Of a stretch of DNA of 12,087 bases, positions 1-11,058 are shown piece by piece. A model generated the notes under the pieces. That model had not been told where the DNA came from. It was given only the letters and a program-made list of their open reading frames with translations, and searched no databases. A program made the position numbers and the translations under genes. Position 1 is the first letter of the stretch; each line of letters starts with the position of its first letter. The stretch comes from Isotricha intestinalis (Eukaryota > Ciliophora > Litostomatea > Vestibuliferida > Isotrichidae): NCBI GenBank assembly GCA_023807065.1, contig JAJJLU010004524.1:1-12087 (forward strand), given 5' to 3'.

Positions 1-3000
1 AGAATTAAATGATGATATTAATTCTTCAATATAATTATCGTCTTTTGTTTGTATAATATTTGATAATTGTTTTAATTTCATTAATACATTTTTTGAAAAT
101 TCTATATCTTTTATTTCATCTTTATTTGCAACTTCAATAATTAATAAATATTCTTCTATTATATTTTTTTCATTCAAAGATAATAATAAATCATCACTTA
201 TTTTTGTTATAATTGATAAAGCTATTTCAATTTTTTTAAGATAGTTATATATTTTATCTGAAACCAAATTTTGTAAGGAGTCTTCATCTGAAACCAAATT
301 TTTCAAGGAGTCTTCATTTGTTATGCACTGACATAAAGATGCTAATATTATATAAAAACATTCATTTAATTCTGTGGTATGCTCTGGGTTTCTTTTTTCT
401 TGTGCAATATATCTAACTTTCCCTTTATTTATGAATTTAATTACATTATTATATAAATTATCATTTTTGGTTTCAGGAAAGAAAATAGATAATATATCAT
501 ATATTTTTAATAAATTAATTATATAATCATAATTAGATTCAATCCATATTATCTTTATTAAAAGTATTTTTAAATAATCATTTTTATTATTCTTAATTAT
601 TTCTATATCTTCTTCTTTTTCTTTATCTATTTTGAATCTTATATCTATTAACTTTAGAATTAATTTATGTTCAATATCATCTGGGTTATAATTTACTTTA
701 ATATTATCTTTATTTTCTTTATTATTATTTTTTCTAAATAAATAAAAAGTTAGATAATCCTTAAAAAGTAATTCTAAGAATTTTTTGAAGATTTCTTCAT
801 CATTAGATTCTTGCTCTTGTTTAATCATTATAAATAGTTCATTTGTTTTCAAATAATCATATGATTTATCTAAATAAATTTGTTCATTTTCATGGAAATT
901 TTTTTTTAATTTTTTTAAATCCTCTTCTGTTTTTGGTAAACTAAACCGAAATTTTTTTTCATTTTCATAAAATGCATTTTTAATATTATCTCTCAAATAA
1001 GAATATATTTCTTGATATAAATTATATAATCCTGGAATTTTATATAATAGGCATATTATATTATTGTCATCATTTTTTGGGATTTCTTTTTGATTCTCAA
1101 TCAATGTTAAATAATTATTTTTTATTTCTTCTATTATTTTATTATTTTTATATTCTTCATCTGGATTATTTGGATTGTTTTCATCTGTTTTTATATCCTC
1201 ATTATCTTCATTTTGGCTCCAAACATTATTTCTTCCTTTTCTATAAGTTTCAACATCTGAATTAATCATCATCAAAGTAGTTAAATAATAATTATTCTCA
1301 ATTACTTTTAAAATTTCTAAAGTATACTCTTTATAAATATGTAACATATATTTAGTTAATGTTGATACTATGTCAATACTGTTATTTTTTACATAATTAT
1401 CTTCATACATTTTTTTTAAAACATTATTTACTTGAATTCTTTTAATAATAATTTTATTTATTTTTTCAATTATTTCTTCATCCTCTTCAAGATATTTTTT
1501 CATTTTTTCAACAAAATTAAAAGAATTAATTCCTTTTGTTTCTGATATATTATTATTAATTTGTTGTTCAAAATAATCAATGGCTATAGTACAGAATTCT
1601 TTATGTAATTCAAGATTTTTATTAATAAAATCATCAACATTACTTTTATTTATATCACTTAAAGTTAAATTTTGTCCATTTAAGTTATCAATAAATAAAT
1701 GTTGAACATCAGTAGATGTATATGATATTGTATTAATTTTTTTTTTAAATTTTTGTTTTTTTTCTTTGCTTGTAAAAAATTGCCGAACAATATGAATTGT
1801 AAAAATAAATTTTTTTTTATCCCATTCTCCTTCATTATTTTGTTTATAAGATTCTTCAAAAGAATTAATAAATGTTTTTAAATAAAGTATATTTTCAACT
1901 GAATTTACTTGAACTTTTATTACTAATATTTCTTGGTTATTGTCATTATAAAATTCTTTTAAAATAATATTTTCAAAATTGTTTTCACTTTTTATAGATG
2001 ATTCCATTTTGTCTTTTACAGAATCATCTACATCATTAAATTGATCAGATATATGAGAAAATGTATAAACTATTGAAAATTTTTTATCAGTCTTTTTCAA
2101 TTGTTTTATAAATTCTTTAATATTATTATATTTTTCGATTTTATTGAGATAAATATCTTTTATTGTATTAATTTCTTGATTATTATCAAGAAGCCCTTCA
2201 AAAATAAAGGCTCCTACTATATCTTGTGGAAGAGCAGGAATAATTTTTTCATAGATATATTTTTTTTCATCAGTTAGATTATTATTTTTGCAATAATAAA
2301 TCATACTCTGAATTTCTTCTAAATCTAGATTAATAATTAAACTATTCAAATCATAGTTTAATTGTTTATCTTTGCTTAATTTAATTTGAATTAATTTATT
2401 AATGGTCTTTTCAATTGATATTGCCCTTGATATTTCTTCTTCTTTTAATAAATCGGAGAAATCAATTTCTATTTTTTCAAATCTACTCGCTAAAGGTTGC
2501 AAAATATTTTTTATTTCATCTTTATCAAATAATAATATTACTTTAAAATTTTCATTGATTTCTATGAATTGCTCTCTTGACTTTCCAGGAATTCTTGCAT
2601 AATTTTTTCCATTTTGTTTTAAATAATTTAAATTAAATAATTCAAATAATGATGGAAAAACATTTGACGGTTTTTGTAAGATAAGTAAATCTCCATTTTT
2701 TGCATGTTCTTGAATTTGATTTATTATTTTTAATTTATATTCTTCTCCTTTATCATCTTCAAATGAACTTCCTATTTTAAAAATAGGTTTAATTTTATTT
2801 TTTTTGTTTATCTCCTCCAATTTTTTTAATAATGTTTCTACTAATAGCAAATTCAATGAAGATTTTGTAATTAATATTAAATTACGAGAATTTTTATCAA
2901 AGATATTTGAGATTATATTTCCTATTACATCTTTTTTATTTGTTTCAAAATTGGCGAATTCTTTTTCTCTGACATCTTCTTTAAACCTTTCTTCTATATA

Positions 3001-6000
3001 TAATTGTTTAAATAATTGAGTTGATTCAATATTATTCTCAAGATGCAAACCATCAAAGTTCCTTTCAATAGCACAAGTCACAATTTTAATTTCATCTTTA
3101 ACATTATATTCTATCTTCTTTTTTAATAAATCATTGAAACTAAAAGCAACATTTTTTATCAAAAAATAAAAATCTCTACTCCCATGACATAAAGGATTCA
3201 TTGCTTCTTTTACATCTACTTTCTTTTTATATTCATAATAAGCATGATATAAAGCTTTAAATATTTTCATATATTTTTTTTGTTCATTCCATAAATCTTT
3301 ATTAATACTTTTAACTATTTCTTTACAAGTTTCTTCAAGATCATCCAAACTATCATGCAATTCAGGAACAGATAAAGTAAAACCTCTATTCATTTTTGAA
3401 GCATCTAAGGTCCAATTAGAAATTCCAATAAAAGATAAATACTTTTTTTCTTTTTCTTCTTTAATAACACTTGTTTCAGATTCTAATTTAAAATTCAAAA
3501 CTTTAAGTGGTTTTTTATCAGAAATTTCACATAATCCTATTTCATCAAATAATATTAAAGAAATTGGATGTTGTCCATAAAATTCTAAACTTTTATTTGA
3601 ATTTGATTTATTTAATTTATTTTCTGCTGTAATAAATAGATTTTCAACTTCTTGAGGGGTTGTTGTATCAGTTCCTTGAAACCATGTTTTGAATAATGCT
3701 GGATATTTTCTAAAAAATTTTTTTTTTGAATATTTTCCAGTCATTGCTCTATCAATCAAATTTACACTTAAAGTTTTACTACATCCTGGTTTTCCAATAA
3801 TAAATATTGGAATATTTAAATTAATTGATACAAATAATAAGAATAAATTATCCCTTAAAGGCCTATTTTCTGCAATTCCATTTTCCAAATCAATTTGTGA
3901 TAAAATAAATTTTTCTTCTGATTCTAGAATAGAAGAAAATTGAAAGTTGTTGTCTTTTTCGGGTATATATGAGGTCATTATATGATTACATTCAAGATCT
4001 TTTGTTTTTATTTGATTATTAAATTCAGACCTTAGTCTATTATCAGATATTTTTAAATAATAGCAGGTATAAAGACTTAATATAATTGATTTTTTTTTAA
4101 TTATTGTTTGATCATTTTGAATATCATTTTCATTTAAAACAATTTTTTTATTTTCATAATAGTTTTGAAAAAATTTGAAACACATTTTAAATCTATTAAT
4201 TTCCCTAAGAGAAACTAAAGATGAATCCCCATTATTTTTCACATAAGTATGCCCTTCACAAAGAATTTTTGTTGAAACATCTTTTAATTCTTCCTCATTT
4301 TCATTAAATATATCTTCAATTATTGCTTTAATATATTTTTCTTCATCTTCTTTAGAAAGAGAACCAAAATAATAAACGAAATTCATTAAAGAATGAGATA
4401 GTGGATTTACATTATATAAAGTAATGGTTTGGTTTTTGTGATTATTATAAATCAACCCATTTATTTTTTGAGCATTTTTAGATTTACGGTAGGGATTACA
4501 TGCTCCAATAAATACCAAATTATTATTCAATTTTTTTCCATTACAAGAGTGATTACATATAATTTCACTGAATAATCCCATGGATTTGCATGTATTTATT
4601 TCATCAATAAATACCCATATTTTTTTATTATCTAAGTTTTCTTTTTGATTAATTTCATTATTTATTTTTTCAATTTTTTTAATTATATCTTCATCTGTGA
4701 AACCACCATGAATATTTATTTTATAATCACTATTTATTTTTTCTCCATTATTTAATAATTCGTAAAGTTTTGATATTAACAAAGTTTTACCACAACCAGT
4801 TTCACCCATTATAATAAGGTTTATATTTGATATTAATCTATAATATATTTTAACCATTTTTCTAAAATTATCCACTGTTAATACATATTCTTCACCCAAA
4901 ATTTTATCCAAACTTTCAAGTTTCGAATTAGATTCATTTTTTTCTTTTTCACTAATAGGATTTTCTAAATTAAATATTTCCTTTAATTTTGAAAGGTAAT
5001 AATATCTATTATCTATTTCTCTAATATAATAACCTTTTGACATACTTATTTCAATAAATTGATTATTTTTGATATTATAAAATATTAAAGGTATTTTTTC
5101 ATCTTTTTCTTTTATTTTTTTAATGAAAGAATCATCATAATCAATAGAAGTTAATTTTTCTAATATTTTATTATCATTCGAATTTATATTATTTTCATTA
5201 ATTTCTTCTTTTTTATCATTTTCTTCCTTTAATAATTTTGAATAATGATTTTCAGTAAAATGTTTTGTGCTTTCTATTATTTTATTAAAAAAATTTGTGG
5301 ATTTTAATTTAGAAATGTTATTTTCATTTATTTGACTCAATAAAGAATTGATAAATTGCCTCTTTTGATAATAAGAAGGGTTTTCAATTCCAATTTTTTC
5401 TATTATGAATTGCTCAACATCCTTATTAATTAAATCATTTAATTCATTCAATAAAAACTTTTCTTTTTCTGTTAATTGTAGATTTCTTTGATTCGTCAAG
5501 TTAATTTCTTTACATTGTTCATCGTTTTTGAAACTTTTTAAAATTGGATAAGTTTCAATGAAATCAACAAAGCAATTTGGAATTTCAACATAAATATTTA
5601 TTTCTTTAGGTATATAAATAACATTTTCATCATTTTTATAATATTTTGTAAATAAAAATGAAAATAAAAAATCATTCATAATTCCTTTTTGTTCTGTTTC
5701 ATATAAATCTAAATGAATACATATTTTACTTTTGTTGTCTTCTTCTTTATTTATATCTTCCAATAAATCTTTAATTTTTTTATAAACTATTTCTTTAGTT
5801 AAATATCCTCCAAAAGGGAAATATTTATATTTAAAGTGTTTTTCTGCTATATCATTTTTTATTGCAAATGTTTTACCTGTCCCATTAACATTTGACAAAT
5901 AAATAGTTACATTTTCAATTTTAACATCTAATTTTTTTTTTTCAATTTTGTCTTGTGTAGTTAAATAACTAGAAGAAATACTTCCTATTGTTGATTGTCT

Positions 6001-6984
6001 TTGAACAAATTTTATGTCGTTTATTGGATTATTATTTTCATTTTCTTTTTTTTTCTTTCTGGATAAATTTTTATGAGAAGCAATTTTTTTTATTTGCTCT
6101 ATAAATTTATTTTGGCTAATGTTTTTATTATAAATAAAGATAATACATGGTTTAATATCTGCTTCAATTCTCCTTTTATTTGTAGAATTTGGATTATCCC
6201 TTTTTTTTATATACTTAATTAGAAAATTAACTTTTTTCATTAAAAAGTCTTCTTGAGATGCTAATATATCATTTATTCCAATGATAAATAAGGAATGATA
6301 TTTACATAAAATAGACCTATATAAAAAAGATTCTAATTCCTCTGGGGATGTATTCCTGTTAATTAAAAGTATATTTTGAGATAAAGGATATTTGTCTGTA
6401 AATTCTATAAATAGATCAATTGCCTTTTTTTCAATTGAACTTTCTTCTGAATTAAAATAATAATAAATACCTTTTTCTTCTTTTATTACTTTATATTCAT
6501 TATAAAAATTTTCAAGGCTATTATAATTATCTTTGAAATAATTTTGTATATAATTTGAAATATTTCTAAGAGTATTTTTAAGATAAGTATCATAGAATTT
6601 TATACTATCACTTGTTTCAAGTGGAAATGATCTATATAACTCTTTTTTAGGGATATTATTTAAAAAATAAATAGTAAATGAATTATCATTATTATTAGCG
6701 TTCAAATAATTTACAATAAAATTAAATTGTTTTCCATATGCAAATCTTATACATTCATCATTTAAATAAAACCTAGTTAATAATTTCATATAATATTTTT
6801 TAACTTTTATTAAATATAGTTTTATTTCATTAAATGTTTTTTCTTCATTACCTAAAATAAATTTTCCAGTATCATAATCTTTATCTGTATCATAACAAAA
6901 ATGGACTTCAATCAATAATTCAATTTGTGAACCTTTATTTCTTAAATAGTTTATATAATATTTAATTGTAATTAATTTTATCCA
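1..6984 (-). CDS. RNF213/mysterin-like AAA+ ring (3' continuation, partial at left edge)
   Basis: This stop-free frame of 2,328 codons opens just after a TAG at 6985-6987 and runs off the left edge. It has no ATG near its beginning, so it is best read as the continuation of the upstream frame. Numbering is for the joined protein. AAA1 is degenerate, with TSPEELESFLYRSIL at about 1388 and no P-loop. AAA2 has a weak P-loop NVNGTGKT (its first G is 1544), then HLDL (1600) and EIPNCFVDF (1643). AAA3 has GETGCGKT (1903-1910), Walker B VFIDEIN (1967-1973) and GACNPYR (2003-2009). AAA4 has the family-typical GKPGCSKT (2240-2247), Walker B LFDEIG (2321-2326), GISNWTLDASKMNRG (2363-2377) and GSRDFYFLIK (about 2440). 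AAA5 includes PLASRFEKIEID (to 2684). The AAA6 region has VYTFSH (2815-2820), FTIHIVR (about 2907) and FIDNLNG (2940-2946). Only AAA3 and AAA4 look able to hydrolyse ATP, as reported for RNF213. No Cys/His zinc cluster is visible before the edge, so ligase activity cannot be judged. Confidence 0.93.
257..316 (-). repeat. 30-bp tandem duplication inside the RNF213-like gene
   Basis: Two adjacent 30-bp copies (257-286 and 287-316) differ at two positions. In the coding frame they give consecutive 10-residue units EDSLKNLVSD and EDSLQNLVSD (about residues 3400-3419). One difference is silent and the other changes Lys to Gln. The unit length is a multiple of three, so the frame is kept. It lies well after AAA6, in the C-terminal region leading toward the expected ligase module. 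Confidence 0.9.
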
Positions 6985-9900
6985 CTACATTTTCAAAATA
7001 TTCGAATTTTTTATTTTTTTCTTTTAATTTCTCATCATTTTTTTCATCTCCTTTTACATTTATTTTACATTTCAAATCATATAAGTAATCAAACCCATTT
7101 TTAATAAGTTTATTATTTATTTTGTATTCATCTGAGAGTTTATAAAAATAATATTTTCCAGAATTTATATTTTCTTCTATTTTTTTAGTAATTGAATTAT
7201 TTTCATCGAAATTTTCATCAAATTCTTTAATTGCCCCATAATTATTAGAATAATTTTCTAAATATTTTAGAATTGAATCATCTTTATCATCTTCTTGAAT
7301 TTTTTTCTTAATTAAGTAAAAAAGTTCCTCATCAGTAGTCGTATCGTTCAATTTTAAATCTTGAAAAAATAAAATACAGCTTTGGAAACAATTAATATCA
7401 TTAATTGTCAATATAGTTTCCATTGGATCTAATTTTTCAGCAAGATGCTTTGCACTATCTGAATTTTTATCTAAAAGAAAAGCTATTGCTAACTCCTTCT
7501 CATAAAAATATTTATAAATATCTAAATATTTATTATCACTTTTATAATCATATATTTGTTCATTTTTTAAATAATCTAACTCTTTCTTTATTATATTATA
7601 TTGTTTTTTTTCTTTATTGTGTTCATCAGATAATGATTCAAATGTATTAATAATCTCATTTAATTTTTTAGTAAAATCTGTTTGTTTTGCATTTAATTTT
7701 TCTAACAAAAATGAAATATTTTTAACTTCTTGTAAATAATTATCTTTATTTAAAAGAACTATAATTTTATCTTCAACTAATTCTAAATCAATATTATTCA
7801 AATTAAAATATGTACTTAAGATAGATAGTTCTTCTTTTAATTTATCATTATTCTTGAATAAAGAAAGAAAGTCTTTTAAAAATTTTCTACTTATATTTTC
7901 ATCTTCAGGATCTTTAATAATATTCTTTTTATTATCTAAATCTCTTATAGATTTATCAAAAAGCTTTTTTTCATCCTTAATTTCTTGTTTATTTTTTTCA
8001 TATAGCATATCAAAAAGTAAAGAATTTTTGACTTTTTTAATTGTTTCAATATCTTTTTTATATTTTTCATATATTTCTTTTAAAAGATTATTTTTTTTAT
8101 CTATTTCATTTAAAGAATTATTCTCTAAAGAATATATTAAATTATCAATTTCTTTATTTTTTTGTAAATAATTTGAATAGTATATTGATAATAAATCTTT
8201 TACCTTTTTCAAATGTTCAATTTCTTTATCTATTTCATTATTTTTTGATTGTATTTTATTATACAATTCTTTTGGATTATCATTTATTAATTTTAACCTT
8301 TCTAATATTTGATTTTCTTTTAATTTCAAAAATAATTCAATATTTTGTTTTTCCACATCTAAATTATTAATATTTTTTGATAATTTTATTAAAATTTCAT
8401 TAATTTTTTTAAAATATTCACTTTTTTTTTCAAGCAAATTATTTTCTTTTAATGAAATATAAAGTTTTATTTCTTTATCTTTTCTACTTGTAAAAAAATC
8501 TTCGTAATTAAAAATATATTCTTGTAAAGAATCAAAATATTTTTTCTTTTTTTTATCGTCTTTAATGTTACTCAGAAGTTTTATAGATAATTCAATATGA
8601 TTATCTGACTTATTTAATTTGGAAAAAATATAGTTTATATCTTTTTCATCTCTAATATTTTCATTTATAGTTAATAATAAAATATATATTTCATATATAT
8701 TATCCTGGCATTTTTTTTCTAAAATTTTGAAAAAGTTGATTACATTTTGAGATTGCTTCTTAACAATAATATCAATTATTATGGCAATTATTTTTAATAA
8801 TTTATTGAAATCAGATTGTTTATTCTTATCTATTGTTAAATCAATTTCTTTAAATTTATTTTGTAAGCATTTAATATATTCTTTTAAACCTTTTTCTGAA
8901 AGTTTTTCTATATCAAATAGCCTAAATAAGAGTTCAAAATCATATATATTTTTAATTAAAGAAAATATGTAATTAAAAAAATCAACTATAATATTTTCAA
9001 AAACCCTATCCAATTTTAATTCTCTAAATTCAGTAAAAAATTCTTCATTTTGTATATTTTTAAAATCAAATACTTTAAGAATATCAATTTTTATAAGTTT
9101 CTTTTTAGATTCTTCTAAATAAAAAGGGTCAGTTTTAAATAATAAATCTAATTTTTTTAAGTCATCTAATTTTTCATTTTTTATAATATATTCAATTCCA
9201 GAATGTATTGTGACGCCATAATCATCTTTTATAAAATAATCAACAATGTTCTTTTGTTCTTTATTAACCTTTACCTTTTTATTTTGTGTTAATGATTGGT
9301 AATTTTTTAAACATTTTCTTAATTCAATTAATTTATTAATATTTTCTAATTTCTTTTCTGTGAAATTATCTAAATAAAATTTCCAAAAATCTGGTTTTAA
9401 TTCCAAAAATAAATAGCCTATTTCATTTTGATAACTAATTAATTCATTTAATATTTTGGTTATTTTTGGAATATCATCTTGTTTATTTTGTTTTGCAAAT
9501 TCAATAATATTTATAAAATTTTTTTTATAATCTTTTTTAATAAATGTTTCAAATATTTTTTTGTTGAAATAAAATATTTCTAGAATTGATAATATATCAT
9601 TTTTATATTTTATAATATTTTTAACATTAACTTCATTTGAGTCTAACAATAATTCATTTAATAAATCTTTATCTACAATATTAAATTTTTTGAATATTGA
9701 GGAATATTTTTCCAGTATTTCAAATAATATTCCTTTATTTTCTATATATAAGTCATTAATAATTTCAGAAGATTTTTCTTTATCTTCAATAATTAAAAAA
9801 TAGTATATTATTGCCAAATAATATATAATTTCAATTTTTTCTTTTGGTTCTTTTTTTTTATTATTATTTTTCTCTTTTTCTATAATATTAAAATATTCAT

Positions 9901-10513
9901 TTTTTTTTTTATATATTTCTTCAAAATTTTTTTTACTTTCCTTAAAATTGTAATTTTCATTAATATCTTGAATATCTTTTGGGAATAAACAAAATAGCTT
10001 ATATATATCATTTGTATCACAATGAGCAAATAATAATAAAAAGTATTGAAGAGTTTTATTTCCTTCAAATGTATCTATTGCTTCATGAAAAAGATTTTTT
10101 TCATAAGATATTTTATTTTGATTTGTTAAAGCTTCATAAAATGCAATCAATTTATCTTTATAACTTATGATTGTTTGAGGGATATCCACATTGAAAATAT
10201 TGGTGAAAATACTTAAAATATAAATTTCTTTCTCAAGTTTAGGCTTAAAGTCAAAAGTAATTTTTGATTTTATTTTTAATGACAATTTATAATTTTTGTC
10301 GTTTAGTTCAAATTTTATTTCAAGAGATTTTTTTTCTTTCTCAATTTCTGATTTTACATAAAAAATATATAGTGAATAATTATCACTTCCTTTTTTAATT
10401 ATTTTAGACTTTAGTAATTCATGACTTAAATTTTCTGGGGAACTAAATTGTATTTTTTCACTTAAATCACTTGTTTTAAGACACAGAGCAAAAAATATTT
10501 CTTTATCTTCCAT
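6962..10513 (-). CDS. RNF213/mysterin-like giant AAA+ protein, N-terminal arm (5' part of a frame-split gene)
   Basis: This open frame of 1,183 codons is the N-terminal part of a giant protein that continues, after a one-base frame change, to the left edge. I start it at the ATG at 10513. The GTG just upstream is not credible as a eukaryotic start, and an in-frame TAA at 10517-10519 closes the frame. The protein is Lys, Asn, Ile and Glu rich and predominantly helical, with no signal peptide. Residues about 640-860 are charged and heptad-like, suggesting long helices or coiled coil. Segments such as LLSIYYSNYL (about residue 770), SLLFDMLYEKN (about 829) and EKLDPMETIL (about 1028) resemble the stalk and pre-ring region of RNF213-family proteins, as I recall it. 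The assignment rests mainly on the AAA modules in the following frame. In animals RNF213 is a cytosolic E3 ligase found on lipid droplets and intracellular bacteria; the role here is unknown. The terminal TAA at 6962-6964 is probably not the natural end. Confidence 0.8.
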   Translation of the reverse strand: MEDKEIFFALCLKTSDLSEKIQFSSPENLSHELLKSKIIKKGSDNYSLYIFYVKSEIEKEKKSLEIKFELNDKNYKLSLKIKSKITFDFKPKLEKEIYILSIFTNIFNVDIPQTIISYKDKLIAFYEALTNQNKISYEKNLFHEAIDTFEGNKTLQYFLLLFAHCDTNDIYKLFCLFPKDIQDINENYNFKESKKNFEEIYKKKNEYFNIIEKEKNNNKKKEPKEKIEIIYYLAIIYYFLIIEDKEKSSEIINDLYIENKGILFEILEKYSSIFKKFNIVDKDLLNELLLDSNEVNVKNIIKYKNDILSILEIFYFNKKIFETFIKKDYKKNFINIIEFAKQNKQDDIPKITKILNELISYQNEIGYLFLELKPDFWKFYLDNFTEKKLENINKLIELRKCLKNYQSLTQNKKVKVNKEQKNIVDYFIKDDYGVTIHSGIEYIIKNEKLDDLKKLDLLFKTDPFYLEESKKKLIKIDILKVFDFKNIQNEEFFTEFRELKLDRVFENIIVDFFNYIFSLIKNIYDFELLFRLFDIEKLSEKGLKEYIKCLQNKFKEIDLTIDKNKQSDFNKLLKIIAIIIDIIVKKQSQNVINFFKILEKKCQDNIYEIYILLLTINENIRDEKDINYIFSKLNKSDNHIELSIKLLSNIKDDKKKKKYFDSLQEYIFNYEDFFTSRKDKEIKLYISLKENNLLEKKSEYFKKINEILIKLSKNINNLDVEKQNIELFLKLKENQILERLKLINDNPKELYNKIQSKNNEIDKEIEHLKKVKDLLSIYYSNYLQKNKEIDNLIYSLENNSLNEIDKKNNLLKEIYEKYKKDIETIKKVKNSLLFDMLYEKNKQEIKDEKKLFDKSIRDLDNKKNIIKDPEDENISRKFLKDFLSLFKNNDKLKEELSILSTYFNLNNIDLELVEDKIIVLLNKDNYLQEVKNISFLLEKLNAKQTDFTKKLNEIINTFESLSDEHNKEKKQYNIIKKELDYLKNEQIYDYKSDNKYLDIYKYFYEKELAIAFLLDKNSDSAKHLAEKLDPMETILTINDINCFQSCILFFQDLKLNDTTTDEELFYLIKKKIQEDDKDDSILKYLENYSNNYGAIKEFDENFDENNSITKKIEENINSGKYYFYKLSDEYKINNKLIKNGFDYLYDLKCKINVKGDEKNDEKLKEKNKKFEYFENVVDKINYN
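6976..6979 (-). other. Frame break in the RNF213-like gene at an A4 run
   Basis: The coding-strand A4 run (TTTT on the plus strand) lies where the two coding frames overlap. Reading it as AAA instead of AAAA makes the upstream frame (…VVDK) continue directly into the downstream frame (LITIKYYINYL…) with no lost or extra residues, and both sides are typical of the same protein. I tested nearby GT donors at 6988 and 6985 against AG acceptors ending at 6941, 6933 and 6906; none gives the intron length (remainder 1 on division by 3) needed to restore frame. A homopolymer sequencing error, a recent indel or programmed frameshifting all remain possible. Sequencing error is the simplest. Confidence 0.7.
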
Positions 10514-10562
10514 CACTTAACTATTTTTAAAATTTTTTTAATTATTGTATTTATATTATAAT

Positions 10563-10684
10563 AAAATGAAAGTAATATTAAAGAATTAAAATAAGAAAAA
10601 AAAAGAATATAAAACAATAAAAGTAATTAAAATAAAGAAAAAATGAAAATATTAAAGAATTAAAAGAAAAAAAAATAAAACAAA
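10563..10684. repeat. Imperfect direct repeat in the intergenic region
   Basis: Two similar A-rich segments, about 10563-10616 and 10639-10684, share AAATGAAA, then ATATTAAAGAATTAAAA, then an A-run and ATAAAACAA. The second copy is shorter by a few small gaps. Because the composition is so skewed, part of this similarity could be chance; the shared 17-base block is the best support. Confidence 0.5.
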
Positions 10685-10810
10685 AGTTGTATTTTATTTT
10701 AACCTTCTTTTTAATATAATTTATAAAGTCCATTATATATTATTATTTTGAGTTTTATGATAAAAAAATATATTTAATATTTTAAAAATTTTATTATAAT
10801 TAAAATATGG

Positions 10811-10833
10811 GAATTAGGCCCAATCCCTAATTC
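10811..10833. repeat. GC-rich stem-loop, copy 1 (8-bp stem)
   Basis: GAATTAGG (10811-10818) pairs perfectly with CCTAATTC (10826-10833) around the loop CCCAATC. It stands out as one of very few GC-containing stretches in otherwise almost pure A/T DNA. Its stem matches that of the element at 11631-11662 with two base-pair changes, both A-T versus G-C. It may be a dispersed palindromic element, or a signal in a transcript or in DNA. It is not followed by a bacterial-type U-tract terminator context. Confidence 0.75.
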
Positions 10834-11017
10834 ACAAATTATAAAATAATTTTTTATTGGATATTGATTATTAATTTAAAATATTAATAATTTTGATATT
10901 AATGAAAATATTCAATAAATTATAAATTAAAACTCTATAAAAATTATAATAATAAATTAATGAATATAAACGATAAAATTAATTAAAAATATAAAACAAA
11001 TAAAAAAATCAAATAAT

Positions 11018-11058
11018 ATAAATAAATAAATAAAAAAAACAAAAAAAAAAAATAAAAA
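11018..11058 (+). promoter_or_regulatory. A-rich leader before the ATG at 11059
   Basis: The roughly 40 bases upstream of the ATG are almost entirely A with scattered T and one C, including a run of twelve A. Such A-rich 5' leaders are usual in AT-rich protist and fungal genomes and support this ATG as an original translation start. No specific element can be named. Confidence 0.35.

Larger units (their letters stand above)
10514..11058. other. Divergent intergenic region, almost pure A/T
   Basis: This stretch separates the minus-strand giant gene (ATG at 10513) from the plus-strand ATG at 11059, so it should contain both 5' regions. It is nearly all A/T. The plus strand is strongly A-biased at 10560-10690 and again just before 11059. 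In DNA of this composition TATA-like strings are everywhere, so I call no promoter element. The only structured items are an imperfect direct repeat (10563-10684) and a GC-rich hairpin (10811-10833). No ORF, tRNA or other RNA gene is seen. Confidence 0.75.

Noticed and set aside
1077..3943. Plus-strand open frames of 62-84 codons at 1077, 2402, 2804 and 3689
   Set aside because: They lie opposite the conserved AAA-ring coding frame and are Phe/Leu/Ser-rich antisense shadows of Lys/Asn/Glu codons.
1..6984. RING or RZ zinc finger of an RNF213-type E3 ligase
   Set aside because: No spaced Cys/His cluster is visible before the left edge; the module would be expected further downstream, outside the window.
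6941..6988. A GT-AG intron joining the two parts of the giant gene
   Set aside because: Donors at 6988 or 6985 with acceptors ending at 6941, 6933 or 6906 give lengths that do not restore frame, whereas a one-base change joins the frames cleanly.
7423..10170. Plus-strand frames at 7423, 7854, 8041, 8781 and 9979, and a short minus-strand frame at 9880-10068
   Set aside because: All overlap the long minus-strand frame in other frames and show antisense or off-frame composition with no recognisable protein.
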